Assembly (NCBI RefSeq): GCF_003097515.1
Contig: NZ_CP029188.1
Location: forward strand, 6,430,531-6,494,530
Direction of reading: 5' to 3'
Origin: Streptomyces tirandamycinicus
GTDB lineage: Bacteria > Actinomycetota > Actinomycetes > Streptomycetales > Streptomycetaceae
DNA: 64,000 nt
Under the pieces are notes generated by a model, which made no database searches, was not told where the DNA came from, and saw nothing but the letters and a program-made list of their open reading frames with translations. The position numbers and the translations under genes were made by a program. This document shows positions 6,277 to 14,112 of the stretch, piece after piece. Numbering within the stretch: position 1 is the first letter of the stretch; every line of letters begins with the position of its first letter.

Positions 6277-8169
6277 CTAGGAACGGGGCGTCTGCTGCCC
6301 TGCCAGGGCCCTCACGTTTTCCAGCAGCGCGTGCAGCAGCTTCGGTTCACCGCCGGCGGTGCGTGCGGCCTCGGCGTACGTCGGCCCGTGCTTGCCGTCC
6401 ACGTAACCGTCGGCCGTGATCAGTTCCTGGCGGCGGGCGTCCCAAGCGGGCCAGTCGACCTTGAGGTAGGTGTCGAGGTCATCCTCGAACACGGTGTGGG
6501 TCGACTCGCTCACGCTCGCGGGGGTGGCTTCGGCGGTGATGCCCAGATAGCCGAAGATCCTCGTGTTCCTTGTGACAGATGCCCGAATGCTGTCGACCTT
6601 CTTCTCGGTGTCCGCGTCGGCTACCCTCCGCGGCCCGGTGTCTGCGTCGAAGACGAGGTGGCAGCGCACGCCGAACCCGGTGAGGATGGCATGGCAGAGG
6701 ATCATGTTGCCCTTGCCCTCGGCGTTGACCACGCAGATGCCCTCGGCGCCGAGGCTGATGCCCTGACGCTCGGCGAAAGCCAGGAGGATGCTCTCGTCCG
6801 TGGCGCCTTCGACCAGGACGGCGACGTCGGCGAACAGCGCCTCGGCGAGCTCCTTGATGTACCGAGTGGCCCCTCGTCGTGCGATGGACATCTCCGGTAC
6901 ATGGCCGTCGAGGGACTGCCGCAGCTCCGTTTCGGTCAGGGCGCGCAGGCGCACCTCCGGATGCTCGCCACCGCTGACCCGGTACAGCCTGCGCACCTGC
7001 TGATAGTCGCTCGGATCGATGAACACCGGGCTGTGCGTCGCGTACATCACCTGGGTCTGGTCCTCGGCCGACGAGACCAGGCTGCGCAGCACGTGCGCGA
7101 AAACCCTGGTCTGCGCCGGGTGCTGGAACAGTTCAGGTTCCTCGATCGCCAGGCACAGGGAGCGCGTGCCCCCTTCAGCGCGGCGGCACTCCGAGAGGTA
7201 CCTGAGGGCCGCGATGATCAGGGCGCGCTGGAATCCATGCCCCTGACGGCGGACCGGCGTCAGCGCCGCCCCGTCACGGATGGTGACCGCGAACGCGGTC
7301 TTGGCCCGTTTGGGTACCTGGGCTGTCGGGGTGACGACGACGTCCCGTCCGGTGGTGAAGCGGCGGACCTCTGCGGACAGGGCGCCGGACAGTCTCGCAA
7401 GTACCGGCTCGTAGATCTCTTTGTGCACCTTCTCGCGGGCCGCTTGGGCGTCCTCGTCGATGGCCGTGAACTGGGCTTCCGCCTCCGAGCGGTCGACCGC
7501 GTGCTCGAGGATCCGCCCCACCACGGAGGCCTTGTTGTCGTCGGTCTCCTCGTAGGCCCGCAGATCAGCCGAGATGAAAACGAAGTCGATCAGCTTGCCG
7601 AGCAGCCCTTGGCCGGCGAAGCCGAAGAAGTGCGCGCCCTCTACCTCGGCCTCGGTGAGCCGGTCCCGGTTCCTCGCCTCCCAGGACCGCATCTCCGCCT
7701 CGGCGGCATCCCAGCCGCGGACGGCGGGCAGGCCGAGCGCCGGGTCCTGGTCACGTAAGGTTTTGTACGCGGCCGTCTTCTCCCGACTGCCGACGCCTTC
7801 CCGGATCCGCTCGAAGGGCGGATAGGCCAGGGCCTTGCCCGTGATCCGGTCCTCTCCGTTCTCCCAGGTACGCCAGATGCTCAGGGTTTCCCTTCCGTCG
7901 GGTGCGTAGTGGCCGAGCGCGGACCGGTCGGAAGGGGTGAGGCCGTCGAACTCGACCTCCACGCGAATGCGCTTCGTCTCGGCCGCCGAGTGCACGTCCT
8001 CCTCGCTGAGGATGCCGCCCTTCTCACCGTTGAAGAACCAGTCCAGTGCGCGCAGCACGGTGGACTTGCCGACGCCCGTCGGGCCGATGAGTGAGGTGAT
8101 GGAGTCGAAGGAGACGTCGAGACTGCGGATGCAGCAGAAGTTCTCGATGCGGACGCGCTTGATCTTCAT
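6277..8169 (-). CDS. OLD-family ATP-dependent endonuclease (AAA + TOPRIM)
   Basis: 630 aa from the ATG at 8169, which has AGGAAG just upstream; the longer in-frame extension to 8346 crosses a hairpin and has no homology. The N-terminus MKIKRVRIENFCCIRSLDVS with Walker A GPTGVGKST (29-37) is an SMC/RecF-like ABC ATPase. LAIEEPELFQHP (about 341) supplies Walker B, and QVMYATHSPVF the conserved His loop. The C-terminal TOPRIM nuclease shows VLVEGATDES (about 449) and FDADTG (about 504), the acidic residues of OLD enzymes. OLD proteins act in phage defence (P2 Old, GajA). The partner here is a membrane-type protein downstream, not a UvrD helicase in operon. Confidence 0.88.
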   Translation of the reverse strand: MKIKRVRIENFCCIRSLDVSFDSITSLIGPTGVGKSTVLRALDWFFNGEKGGILSEEDVHSAAETKRIRVEVEFDGLTPSDRSALGHYAPDGRETLSIWRTWENGEDRITGKALAYPPFERIREGVGSREKTAAYKTLRDQDPALGLPAVRGWDAAEAEMRSWEARNRDRLTEAEVEGAHFFGFAGQGLLGKLIDFVFISADLRAYEETDDNKASVVGRILEHAVDRSEAEAQFTAIDEDAQAAREKVHKEIYEPVLARLSGALSAEVRRFTTGRDVVVTPTAQVPKRAKTAFAVTIRDGAALTPVRRQGHGFQRALIIAALRYLSECRRAEGGTRSLCLAIEEPELFQHPAQTRVFAHVLRSLVSSAEDQTQVMYATHSPVFIDPSDYQQVRRLYRVSGGEHPEVRLRALTETELRQSLDGHVPEMSIARRGATRYIKELAEALFADVAVLVEGATDESILLAFAERQGISLGAEGICVVNAEGKGNMILCHAILTGFGVRCHLVFDADTGPRRVADADTEKKVDSIRASVTRNTRIFGYLGITAEATPASVSESTHTVFEDDLDTYLKVDWPAWDARRQELITADGYVDGKHGPTYAEAARTAGGEPKLLHALLENVRALAGQQTPRS

Positions 8170-8469
8170 GGTCTTCCTGAGGTGGGACGGTGCGGACCGC
8201 CCGGGACGGCGAGGCGTCGTCGAACGGACGGTGACGCCATAGCACTTCGGATCCAGCCGGGCATGCGGGACGGGTGCTTCCGGTGATGTCCCCCAGACAT
8301 CGCCGGAAGCATGGGAACTCAACCATGAGAGTGAAAGCGCTGTCAATCGAATCTTCGCGAGTGTGTGGAGATTCCAGAGCTGTCGTGAGTGAGCACGCGG
8401 AACTGCCGCGGCGGAGAGAGCGCTCGCGAGCTGCCGCGCGTTGCGTAGTGGTACGGCGCTGAGGGGATA
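8170..8469. terminator. 300-bp gene-free spacer with a hairpin (8275-8311)
   Basis: This spacer separates the RelE-UvrD gene from the downstream OLD gene. It contains TGCTTCCGGTGATGT (8275-8289) and a near-perfect complement at 8297-8311 (15 bp, one G:U), a good terminator for the helicase transcript. The OLD promoter must then lie between about 8170 and 8274. No gene was seen. Confidence 0.6.
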
Positions 8470-10638
8470 TCAGACCGTGGTGACGCCCGCCTCGGTCAGG
8501 AAGCTGCTCGGTTCGCCCGACCAGGACACGGCGAGACTGTCCCGGGCGCGCGTACAGGCCACGAACAGCAGGCAGCGCTCGGACATCAGGTCCGTCTCGT
8601 GCTGCCTGGGGTCCACGTCAGTCGGCGTGAGCGCCTTCGCGAACGGCAGCGCCTCGTCGTTGACACCGACGACCGCGACGCAGCGAAACTCCAGCCCCTT
8701 GAAGGAGTGCATGGTCCCGACCCTTACGGCCGTCTCCCCGCCCGCCGCCGCGGAGGCGCCGGAGGCGTTGCGCAGGGTCACGGCGGGAATCCCCGCGTCC
8801 TTCAGGCGTGCCACCGCCTTCGCGCACGTCTTGTTGAACCGGGCGCTCACCCCGATCTCCCCGCCGTCGACACCCGCGCCCAGCCATGACCGCACCTGGT
8901 CGACGAGCGCGTCCAACTCGGCTTCCTCGCTCGCCGCACCCCGTACCACCGGACCGTCGCCGTGCAGGGCGGAGCGGTATCCGAGCAGGGTGTCGTTGCG
9001 GTTCTCGTCCTCCAGCTCGGCGATCGGGCGGCCTATGAGGAGGGTCGTGGACCAGCGCAGGATCTCCTGCGTGCTGCGGTAGTTCTTGCGCAACTTCACC
9101 GACCGCCCCGTCACCTTGATGCCGAGGGACTTCAACGACACCTTCGAGTCGTAGATGCGCTGGTGCGGGTCGCCCGCGATGAACAGGTCGTCCGGACGGG
9201 CGGGGACGGCCGCCCGCAGCAGCCGCCACTGTGCCGGGTGCAGGTCCTGCGCCTCGTCCACCACCACATGCCGGTACTGCGGCCCCTTCTCGGCCAGCAG
9301 CCGCGCCGCCTCCGCGCACGTCTGCAGCCAGGTGCGGGCCCCGTCCGCCGCAAGGTCGGCAGTGAACCGCTCGACCGTCTCCCACACCAGGGGCCGTTCG
9401 GCCACCGTCAGCCGGCTTCCGCGGCCCCGCCGGTCCGCCGCCTCATAGTCGGCCAGGGTCCGGATGTCCTGGGCAAGAATGACGTGCCGGTACTCTTGGG
9501 CGAGGAACTGCGCGCTGCCGGTGAAGCCCGTCGCCTTGGCGGCCTTGCCCCAGCGGCTCTCCTCCTGGTTGTACATCAGTGGCCGCAGCGCCACCGCGTC
9601 CGGCTTCTCGGCAACGATACGGCTGGCGAGGCCGTCCACCGTCGAGATGTCCACGCGTTCGCGCAGCGCCGGGTCGTCCACCAGGGACTCCAGGCCCGAA
9701 CGGAGCGCGTTGACGAGGGCGTTGGTGTAGGTGGTGAGGAGGATGCGGTCGCCGTCGCGCAGGTGGCCGAGCAGGTGCTTGACCCGGTGCAGCGCGACGA
9801 CGGTCTTGCCGGTGCCCGGCCCGCCCGTGACCTGCGCGGGTCCCGAGTACGACGCCCGGTAGGCCACCTTGCGCTGAGACGGGTGCAGGAAGACACGCCA
9901 GGCCGCGAAGGGCTTCTCCAGGATGTCCCGCAGCTCCTCGGAGGCCGTGACCAGTGCGATACGCGCCCGGCTGTGGTGGATGGCCGTCTCGTAGTCCTGT
10001 GTGTCCACCGGCTGTGTGGACGCCTGGAGGGCGGGCGCCACGATGTCCTGCCAGACCTCCTCCACCGTGCAGCCCGCGGCGAGGTACTGCAGCACCTCGC
10101 GCTGGTCCTGCGGCAGCAGCGGCGCGAAGACGTCCAGCTGCTCCTGGTCGACCAGCGACCGGGCCTGCCGCAGCGTCTCGTCGTCGATGCCGAGCGCCTT
10201 CAGGTCCCCGTCGGAGAACTTCGCGAACAGCCGCTGCTTCGGCGAGGTCCGCGCCACCCGCTCGTACGCGGGCGTGATCTCGTCCAGGGTCGCCGCGTCC
10301 CGGATCTCGACGGCCCGCGTCACCGCGTTGACGCTGGACTTCTGCTTCTTCGCCCACTCGATGGCCTTGTCGTGCTGCATGACCCGCAGCAGGACGAAGG
10401 TGTCACCGGAGGGCGGTGCGAGCACCACACCGCGCCAGAACTGGTCGATGCGGATGGTCCGGATCTGCTTGTCCTTCGCGTTCGTCAGACTCTCCAGCTT
10501 CAGCCCCTGGTCCTTGAAGAGCTGATCGAGAGTGAGCCGGTTGAACTTCTCCCAGGCGTCGAGCACGCCCTTCCTGACGGGCGGCTGGAGCTTGGGGAGT
10601 TCGGCGAAGAAGCCGATGTCGAAGGCGAGCTGCGGCAT
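8470..10638 (-). CDS. RelE-like domain fused to a UvrD/Rep-type helicase
   Basis: 722 aa. Residues 1-110 resemble the RelE/ParE fold: FFAELPKLQPPVRKGVLDAW, IRTIRIDQFWRGVVL, and VMQHDKAIEWAKKQK at the place where RelE-like proteins carry their HDEAY-type helix. A superfamily 1 helicase follows, with Walker A GGPGTGKT (about 269), DEAQD (about 457), the IAGDPHQRIY motif, KLRKNYRST and a C-terminal VGTMHSFKGLEF segment. No nuclease domain is seen. The gene follows the Ser/Thr kinase gene by 48 bp on the same strand, probably in one operon. RelE-UvrD fusions recur in actinobacteria; the function is unproven, with defence or stress control plausible. Confidence 0.85.
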   Translation of the reverse strand: MPQLAFDIGFFAELPKLQPPVRKGVLDAWEKFNRLTLDQLFKDQGLKLESLTNAKDKQIRTIRIDQFWRGVVLAPPSGDTFVLLRVMQHDKAIEWAKKQKSSVNAVTRAVEIRDAATLDEITPAYERVARTSPKQRLFAKFSDGDLKALGIDDETLRQARSLVDQEQLDVFAPLLPQDQREVLQYLAAGCTVEEVWQDIVAPALQASTQPVDTQDYETAIHHSRARIALVTASEELRDILEKPFAAWRVFLHPSQRKVAYRASYSGPAQVTGGPGTGKTVVALHRVKHLLGHLRDGDRILLTTYTNALVNALRSGLESLVDDPALRERVDISTVDGLASRIVAEKPDAVALRPLMYNQEESRWGKAAKATGFTGSAQFLAQEYRHVILAQDIRTLADYEAADRRGRGSRLTVAERPLVWETVERFTADLAADGARTWLQTCAEAARLLAEKGPQYRHVVVDEAQDLHPAQWRLLRAAVPARPDDLFIAGDPHQRIYDSKVSLKSLGIKVTGRSVKLRKNYRSTQEILRWSTTLLIGRPIAELEDENRNDTLLGYRSALHGDGPVVRGAASEEAELDALVDQVRSWLGAGVDGGEIGVSARFNKTCAKAVARLKDAGIPAVTLRNASGASAAAGGETAVRVGTMHSFKGLEFRCVAVVGVNDEALPFAKALTPTDVDPRQHETDLMSERCLLFVACTRARDSLAVSWSGEPSSFLTEAGVTTV

Positions 10639-10686
10639 GCGTGGATCCTCGTGTCCGGTCGGGCGTCGGTGCGGACGAACAGCAGG

Positions 10687-12306
10687 TCAGGGGGAGGGAT
10701 CAGGCCGATCGGGGACGTCGCCGTCAAGATCCAGACGGATCACGGCGAGGGTCTCGGCCACCTCGGCGGTGAACTCGTCGTCGGGACCGAACACCAGGCA
10801 CAGGTCCGCGTGCAGCGGGTCCAGGACGTCGAAGGCGTCCGCCGCCCGCCCCTGGGCGAGCAGCAGCATGCCGATGTCGCGGCGCAGCTCCACCGCGTTC
10901 TCGCTCACGTCGCCGTCGACGGAGCGGACGACGTCGAGGACGCCGTGCAGACCGGCGAGCGCCTCGGTCACCTGGCCGAGCTCTCCTCGGCAACGGGCCG
11001 CCTGCGCCCGGCTGTCCAACGCGTCCTCGCTGCTCGGGCCACTCACGCGCCCGTAGGCGCCGGCGAGCGCCTCGAACTCCGGCAGCGCGGCCCGGTGGTC
11101 CCCCGCCAGTTGCCGGCTGAACGCCCGGCGCCTGCGCAGTCCGAGGACCGCCTTGTTCTCCGAGCCGAGGGCCCGGGCGGCCGGCTCGATCATCTCGCCC
11201 ACCACCTCTGCGGCCTGCGCGTACCGCTCCTCCTCCATCAGGGCGCGGTAGTGCGCGTGCACGTCGAGGATCTGCTCCCGCAGCGCCTCCCGCTCGGCCG
11301 CGGGGACGGCGGGCGGCACGTCCGGACCGCCGGGGGAGGCGGTACGGCCCGCGCCCGCGGCTGCGGCACGTGAGCGGGGCGCGTAGGGGCGGCGAAAGAT
11401 CCCGGTCGGGTCCGGCGCCCCCGCGGGCCCCGTCTGCCCGGGCGCGGCGTCCTCACCGGGCACGGGCAGGAACGGCCGCAGCCGCTCGTACACCTCCTGC
11501 ACGTCCGCCGGACGCGCCTCGGGCGCCTTGCGGAGCAGGTGCAGAACGAGTTCCTCCAACGCCGCCGGTACGTCGGCGCGCAGCCGGCGCAGCGGCGTCG
11601 GTGCCGCGTTGACGTGCTGCGTCATCAACTGCCACTCGCTGTCACCGCCGAACAGCGGCCGCCCGCAGAGCAGTTCGTGCAGCACGCACCCCAGCGCGTA
11701 CAGGTCGGTGCGCGGCGTGACCCGCCCGCCGCGCACCTGTTCCGGCGCCATGTACTGGTGCGTCCCGATCGGACTGCCCGTCGCCGTCAGCTTGGTGACA
11801 TCCGTCCGGAGGATCGCCGCGATGCCGAAGTCCAGCACCTTCACCGTGCCGTCACGGGCCACGAGGATGTTGCTCGGCTTCAGGTCACGGTGGACGACGG
11901 GCACGTCGTGCGCGTACGACAGCACGGTCGCGACCTGCGCCGCGACGGCAGCCGCCCAGCTGACGGGGAGGGGCGGCCCGTCCGGGCGCACGTACCCGGT
12001 TAGCGGCACGCCGTCGACCAGCTCCATCACCAGGAACAACTGCTCGTACGACTCGTCTAGATCGGCGTCGTACACCTGCGGCACGCCCGGGTGCTGGATC
12101 CGCGCGGTGATGCGGGCCTCGCGCTTGAACCGCTTCTCCAGCTCCTGCGCCAGGTGCGGCGACGTGACGGCCTGGGGGCGGATGAGCTTCACGGCGACCG
12201 GCCGGTCCAGTACGGCGTCGTAGCCGCGCCACACGTCCCCCATGCCGCCGTGGCTGAACTGTTCCAGCAGCTCGTAGCGTCCCGCGATCCGCCGTTGTTC
12301 CGGCAC
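10687..12306 (-). CDS. Soluble Ser/Thr protein kinase with C-terminal TPR-like helices
   Basis: 539 aa, GTG start. A complete Hanks-type kinase domain fills residues 1-270: Gly-rich loop FSHGGMGDVW, VAVKLI lysine, HRDLKPSN (about 138), DFGIAA (about 156) and MAPEQVRGG. A Pro/Ala-rich linker follows, then an all-helical region (about 350-520) of TPR character with repeated AL-rich helices. There is no transmembrane segment, unlike PknB, so it is cytosolic. It is the first gene of a likely operon with the RelE-UvrD helicase. The pairing suggests phosphorylation controls the helicase or its toxin-like domain. This is inference. Confidence 0.88.
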   Translation of the reverse strand: MPEQRRIAGRYELLEQFSHGGMGDVWRGYDAVLDRPVAVKLIRPQAVTSPHLAQELEKRFKREARITARIQHPGVPQVYDADLDESYEQLFLVMELVDGVPLTGYVRPDGPPLPVSWAAAVAAQVATVLSYAHDVPVVHRDLKPSNILVARDGTVKVLDFGIAAILRTDVTKLTATGSPIGTHQYMAPEQVRGGRVTPRTDLYALGCVLHELLCGRPLFGGDSEWQLMTQHVNAAPTPLRRLRADVPAALEELVLHLLRKAPEARPADVQEVYERLRPFLPVPGEDAAPGQTGPAGAPDPTGIFRRPYAPRSRAAAAGAGRTASPGGPDVPPAVPAAEREALREQILDVHAHYRALMEEERYAQAAEVVGEMIEPAARALGSENKAVLGLRRRRAFSRQLAGDHRAALPEFEALAGAYGRVSGPSSEDALDSRAQAARCRGELGQVTEALAGLHGVLDVVRSVDGDVSENAVELRRDIGMLLLAQGRAADAFDVLDPLHADLCLVFGPDDEFTAEVAETLAVIRLDLDGDVPDRPDPSP

Positions 12307-12442
12307 CTGGCCCCGTCCCGTCCCCGTCGTCGTCCCAGTCGTGTGTCCGAAAGGCCTTCGATGTGGTTGGGGATCAGTCTCGTGGGTGGGGTTTCGTGAG
12401 TCCAGTCAGGGCGGGCGTGTGCTACGTGATCAAGACAGGCGA

Positions 12443-12898
12443 TCAGGCCAGGCAAGGGGCGGTGCACTCCGCCCAGACGGTCTTGCCGGGCCCGCCCTCG
12501 GCCCGGGGTGAACAGCCCCAGCGGTCCGCCAGCGCCTCGACGAGGAGCAGCCCGCGTCCGCCGTCACCGTCCTGAGGGGCCTCGGGCGTGGTGGTGATGA
12601 GGTGGGCGAGGCGTTCGCCGCGGGTGTCGCTGACCTCGATCCGTACGGTGCCGGTGGCCGGGGCGGCGGTGAGGAGGACGTGGAGGTCGCGGCCGGGGAC
12701 GTGGCCGTGACGCACGGCGTTGGCGCACAGCTCCGATGCGATGAGGGTGAGGTCGTCGTGTACGTCGCTGCCGTAGGGGATGCCCCAGGTGTCGAGGCGG
12801 TGCCCGCACAGTCGCCGGGCCAGACGGGCGCCGCGTGGGGTCGAGCTGAAGCGCATCGTGAACTGGTACACCGTGAGGGGGGATTGTGTTGCGGTCAT
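12443..12898 (-). CDS. RsbW-like ATP-binding (HATPase) regulator
   Basis: 151 aa. ELCANAVRHGH (N-box), DTRGERL and GDGGRGLLLVEALAD (G-box) mark a GHKL/HATPase_c fold of the anti-sigma-factor type with no histidine kinase module. Such small proteins are very numerous in Streptomyces and sit beside whiJ-type HTH regulators, as here, where the divergent neighbour is an HTH-DUF5753-DUF397 protein. The likely role is modulation of that regulator or of a sigma factor by protein binding. The 121-bp divergent gap holds both promoters. Confidence 0.85.
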   Translation of the reverse strand: MTATQSPLTVYQFTMRFSSTPRGARLARRLCGHRLDTWGIPYGSDVHDDLTLIASELCANAVRHGHVPGRDLHVLLTAAPATGTVRIEVSDTRGERLAHLITTTPEAPQDGDGGRGLLLVEALADRWGCSPRAEGGPGKTVWAECTAPCLA

Positions 12899-13019
12899 GC
12901 ACTCACGGTGGCGTTCTGTGGCCTAGCGTGACCAGTGGTGACGCGCTGACGCCGATCTTTCGTACGGGGCGGGCGCGGGTGCTGTACGGGTCGGTACTCG
13001 GGGGAGAGGCGGTAGGGCG

Positions 13020-14057
13020 ATGACTGAGGTGAGGGACGAGGAGTCGGCGCGGGAGCAGGAGCAGCGGCGGCCGGAGGACGAGCCGGGGACGGGTGTGGTG
13101 GCCGCGTTCGGACGGCAGTTGAAGCTGTTGCGGACGCGGGTGGGACTGGAACGGGCCGAGTTCGGGAAGCGGGTGGGGTACTCGGCGGACACGGTGGCGT
13201 CTATTGAGCAGGGGAGGCGGATTCCGCAGCCTCGGTTCATTGACAAGGCGGATGAGGTGCTGGGGGCTGGGGGGTTGCTGACGGCGCTGAAGGAGGAGGT
13301 GGGGCGGGCGCAGTATCCGGCGTTCTTCAGGGATGCGGCGCGGTTGGAAGCTGACGCCCATGAGCTCTTCCTCTACGCGATGCAAGCGGTGCCAGGGCTC
13401 CTCCAGACCGAGGAGTACACACGTGCTCTGCTCGCCATGCGACGTCCGCTGCTGGACGAGGACACGATTGAACAGCGCGTTGCAGCTCGGCTGTTGCGCC
13501 AGGAGGTCTTCACGCGGTGGCCTGCACCGCTCGTGAGTTTCGTCATCGAAGAGGCCGTGCTCCGCAAACCGTTCGGCGGTAAGCCAGTGCTACGCGGGGT
13601 CCTTGAAAACATCCTGCTCATCGGACACAAGCGCAACGTCGAGATCCAGGTCATGCCGAACGACCGTGAGGACAACGCTGGTGTAGACGGACCCTTCACG
13701 TTGATCACGCCGAAGAAGAGTGACCAAATCGCCTACTTAGAAGTGCAGGGACGCAGCATCCTCGTCACTGACCGGGACGAGGTGCGGTCCATCTCAGCGC
13801 GTTATGGGATCATCCGAAGTCAGGCTCTCACTCCGCGAGAGTCTCTGGGATTCGTAGAGAAGGTGCTGGGAGCTATGAACACGGGCGAGTCGTGGCGCAA
13901 GAGCAGCTACAGCGGTGCGGAGGGCGGCGAGTGCATCGAGATCGCGGAGACCAGTGAGGCCGTATGGGTGCGTGACTCCAAGCGACCCACGGAAGCCAAG
14001 GTGTCCTTCGGGACGGAAGCCTGGGCCGGTTTCGTACGGATGGCCGCAGGGCGCTGA
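13020..14057 (+). CDS. HTH-DUF5753 regulator fused to a DUF397 domain (whiJ-type)
   Basis: 345 aa. Residues about 20-75 form an XRE HTH (LGLERAEFGKRVGYSADTVA then IEQGRRIPQP); my reading of the first residues is VGLERAEFGKRVGYSADTVA. The DUF5753 ligand-sensing-like region fills about 85-280 (MQAVPGLLQTEEYTRALL, LGFVEKVLG). The last 60 residues, SWRKSSYSGAEGGECIEIAE then VWVRDSK, are a complete DUF397 domain, normally encoded by a separate downstream gene. Here no stop separates them. A TTA leucine codon at 13737-13739 suggests bldA dependence. WhiJ-type sets act in development and secondary metabolism; the target here is unknown. Confidence 0.85.
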   Translation: MTEVRDEESAREQEQRRPEDEPGTGVVAAFGRQLKLLRTRVGLERAEFGKRVGYSADTVASIEQGRRIPQPRFIDKADEVLGAGGLLTALKEEVGRAQYPAFFRDAARLEADAHELFLYAMQAVPGLLQTEEYTRALLAMRRPLLDEDTIEQRVAARLLRQEVFTRWPAPLVSFVIEEAVLRKPFGGKPVLRGVLENILLIGHKRNVEIQVMPNDREDNAGVDGPFTLITPKKSDQIAYLEVQGRSILVTDRDEVRSISARYGIIRSQALTPRESLGFVEKVLGAMNTGESWRKSSYSGAEGGECIEIAETSEAVWVRDSKRPTEAKVSFGTEAWAGFVRMAAGR

Positions 14058-14072
14058 ACTGACTGAAGACTG

Positions 14073-14107
14073 TCGGGGCCCGGCGCGCGCGGCGCACCGG
14101 GCCCCGA
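14073..14107. terminator. Bidirectional hairpin between convergent regulator and hsdR
   Basis: TCGGGGCCCGG (14073-14083) pairs with its complement at 14097-14107. It sits between the stop of the HTH gene and the stop of hsdR, so it can serve both convergent transcripts. Confidence 0.7.
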
Positions 14108-14112
14108 GTGCG

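Noticed and set aside
6277..10638. OLD nuclease plus UvrD helicase as a Gabija (GajA-GajB) system
   Set aside because: The helicase is upstream, carries a RelE-like domain, pairs with a kinase, and is separated from the OLD gene by 300 bp with a terminator-like hairpin. The OLD gene pairs with a membrane-type protein instead.
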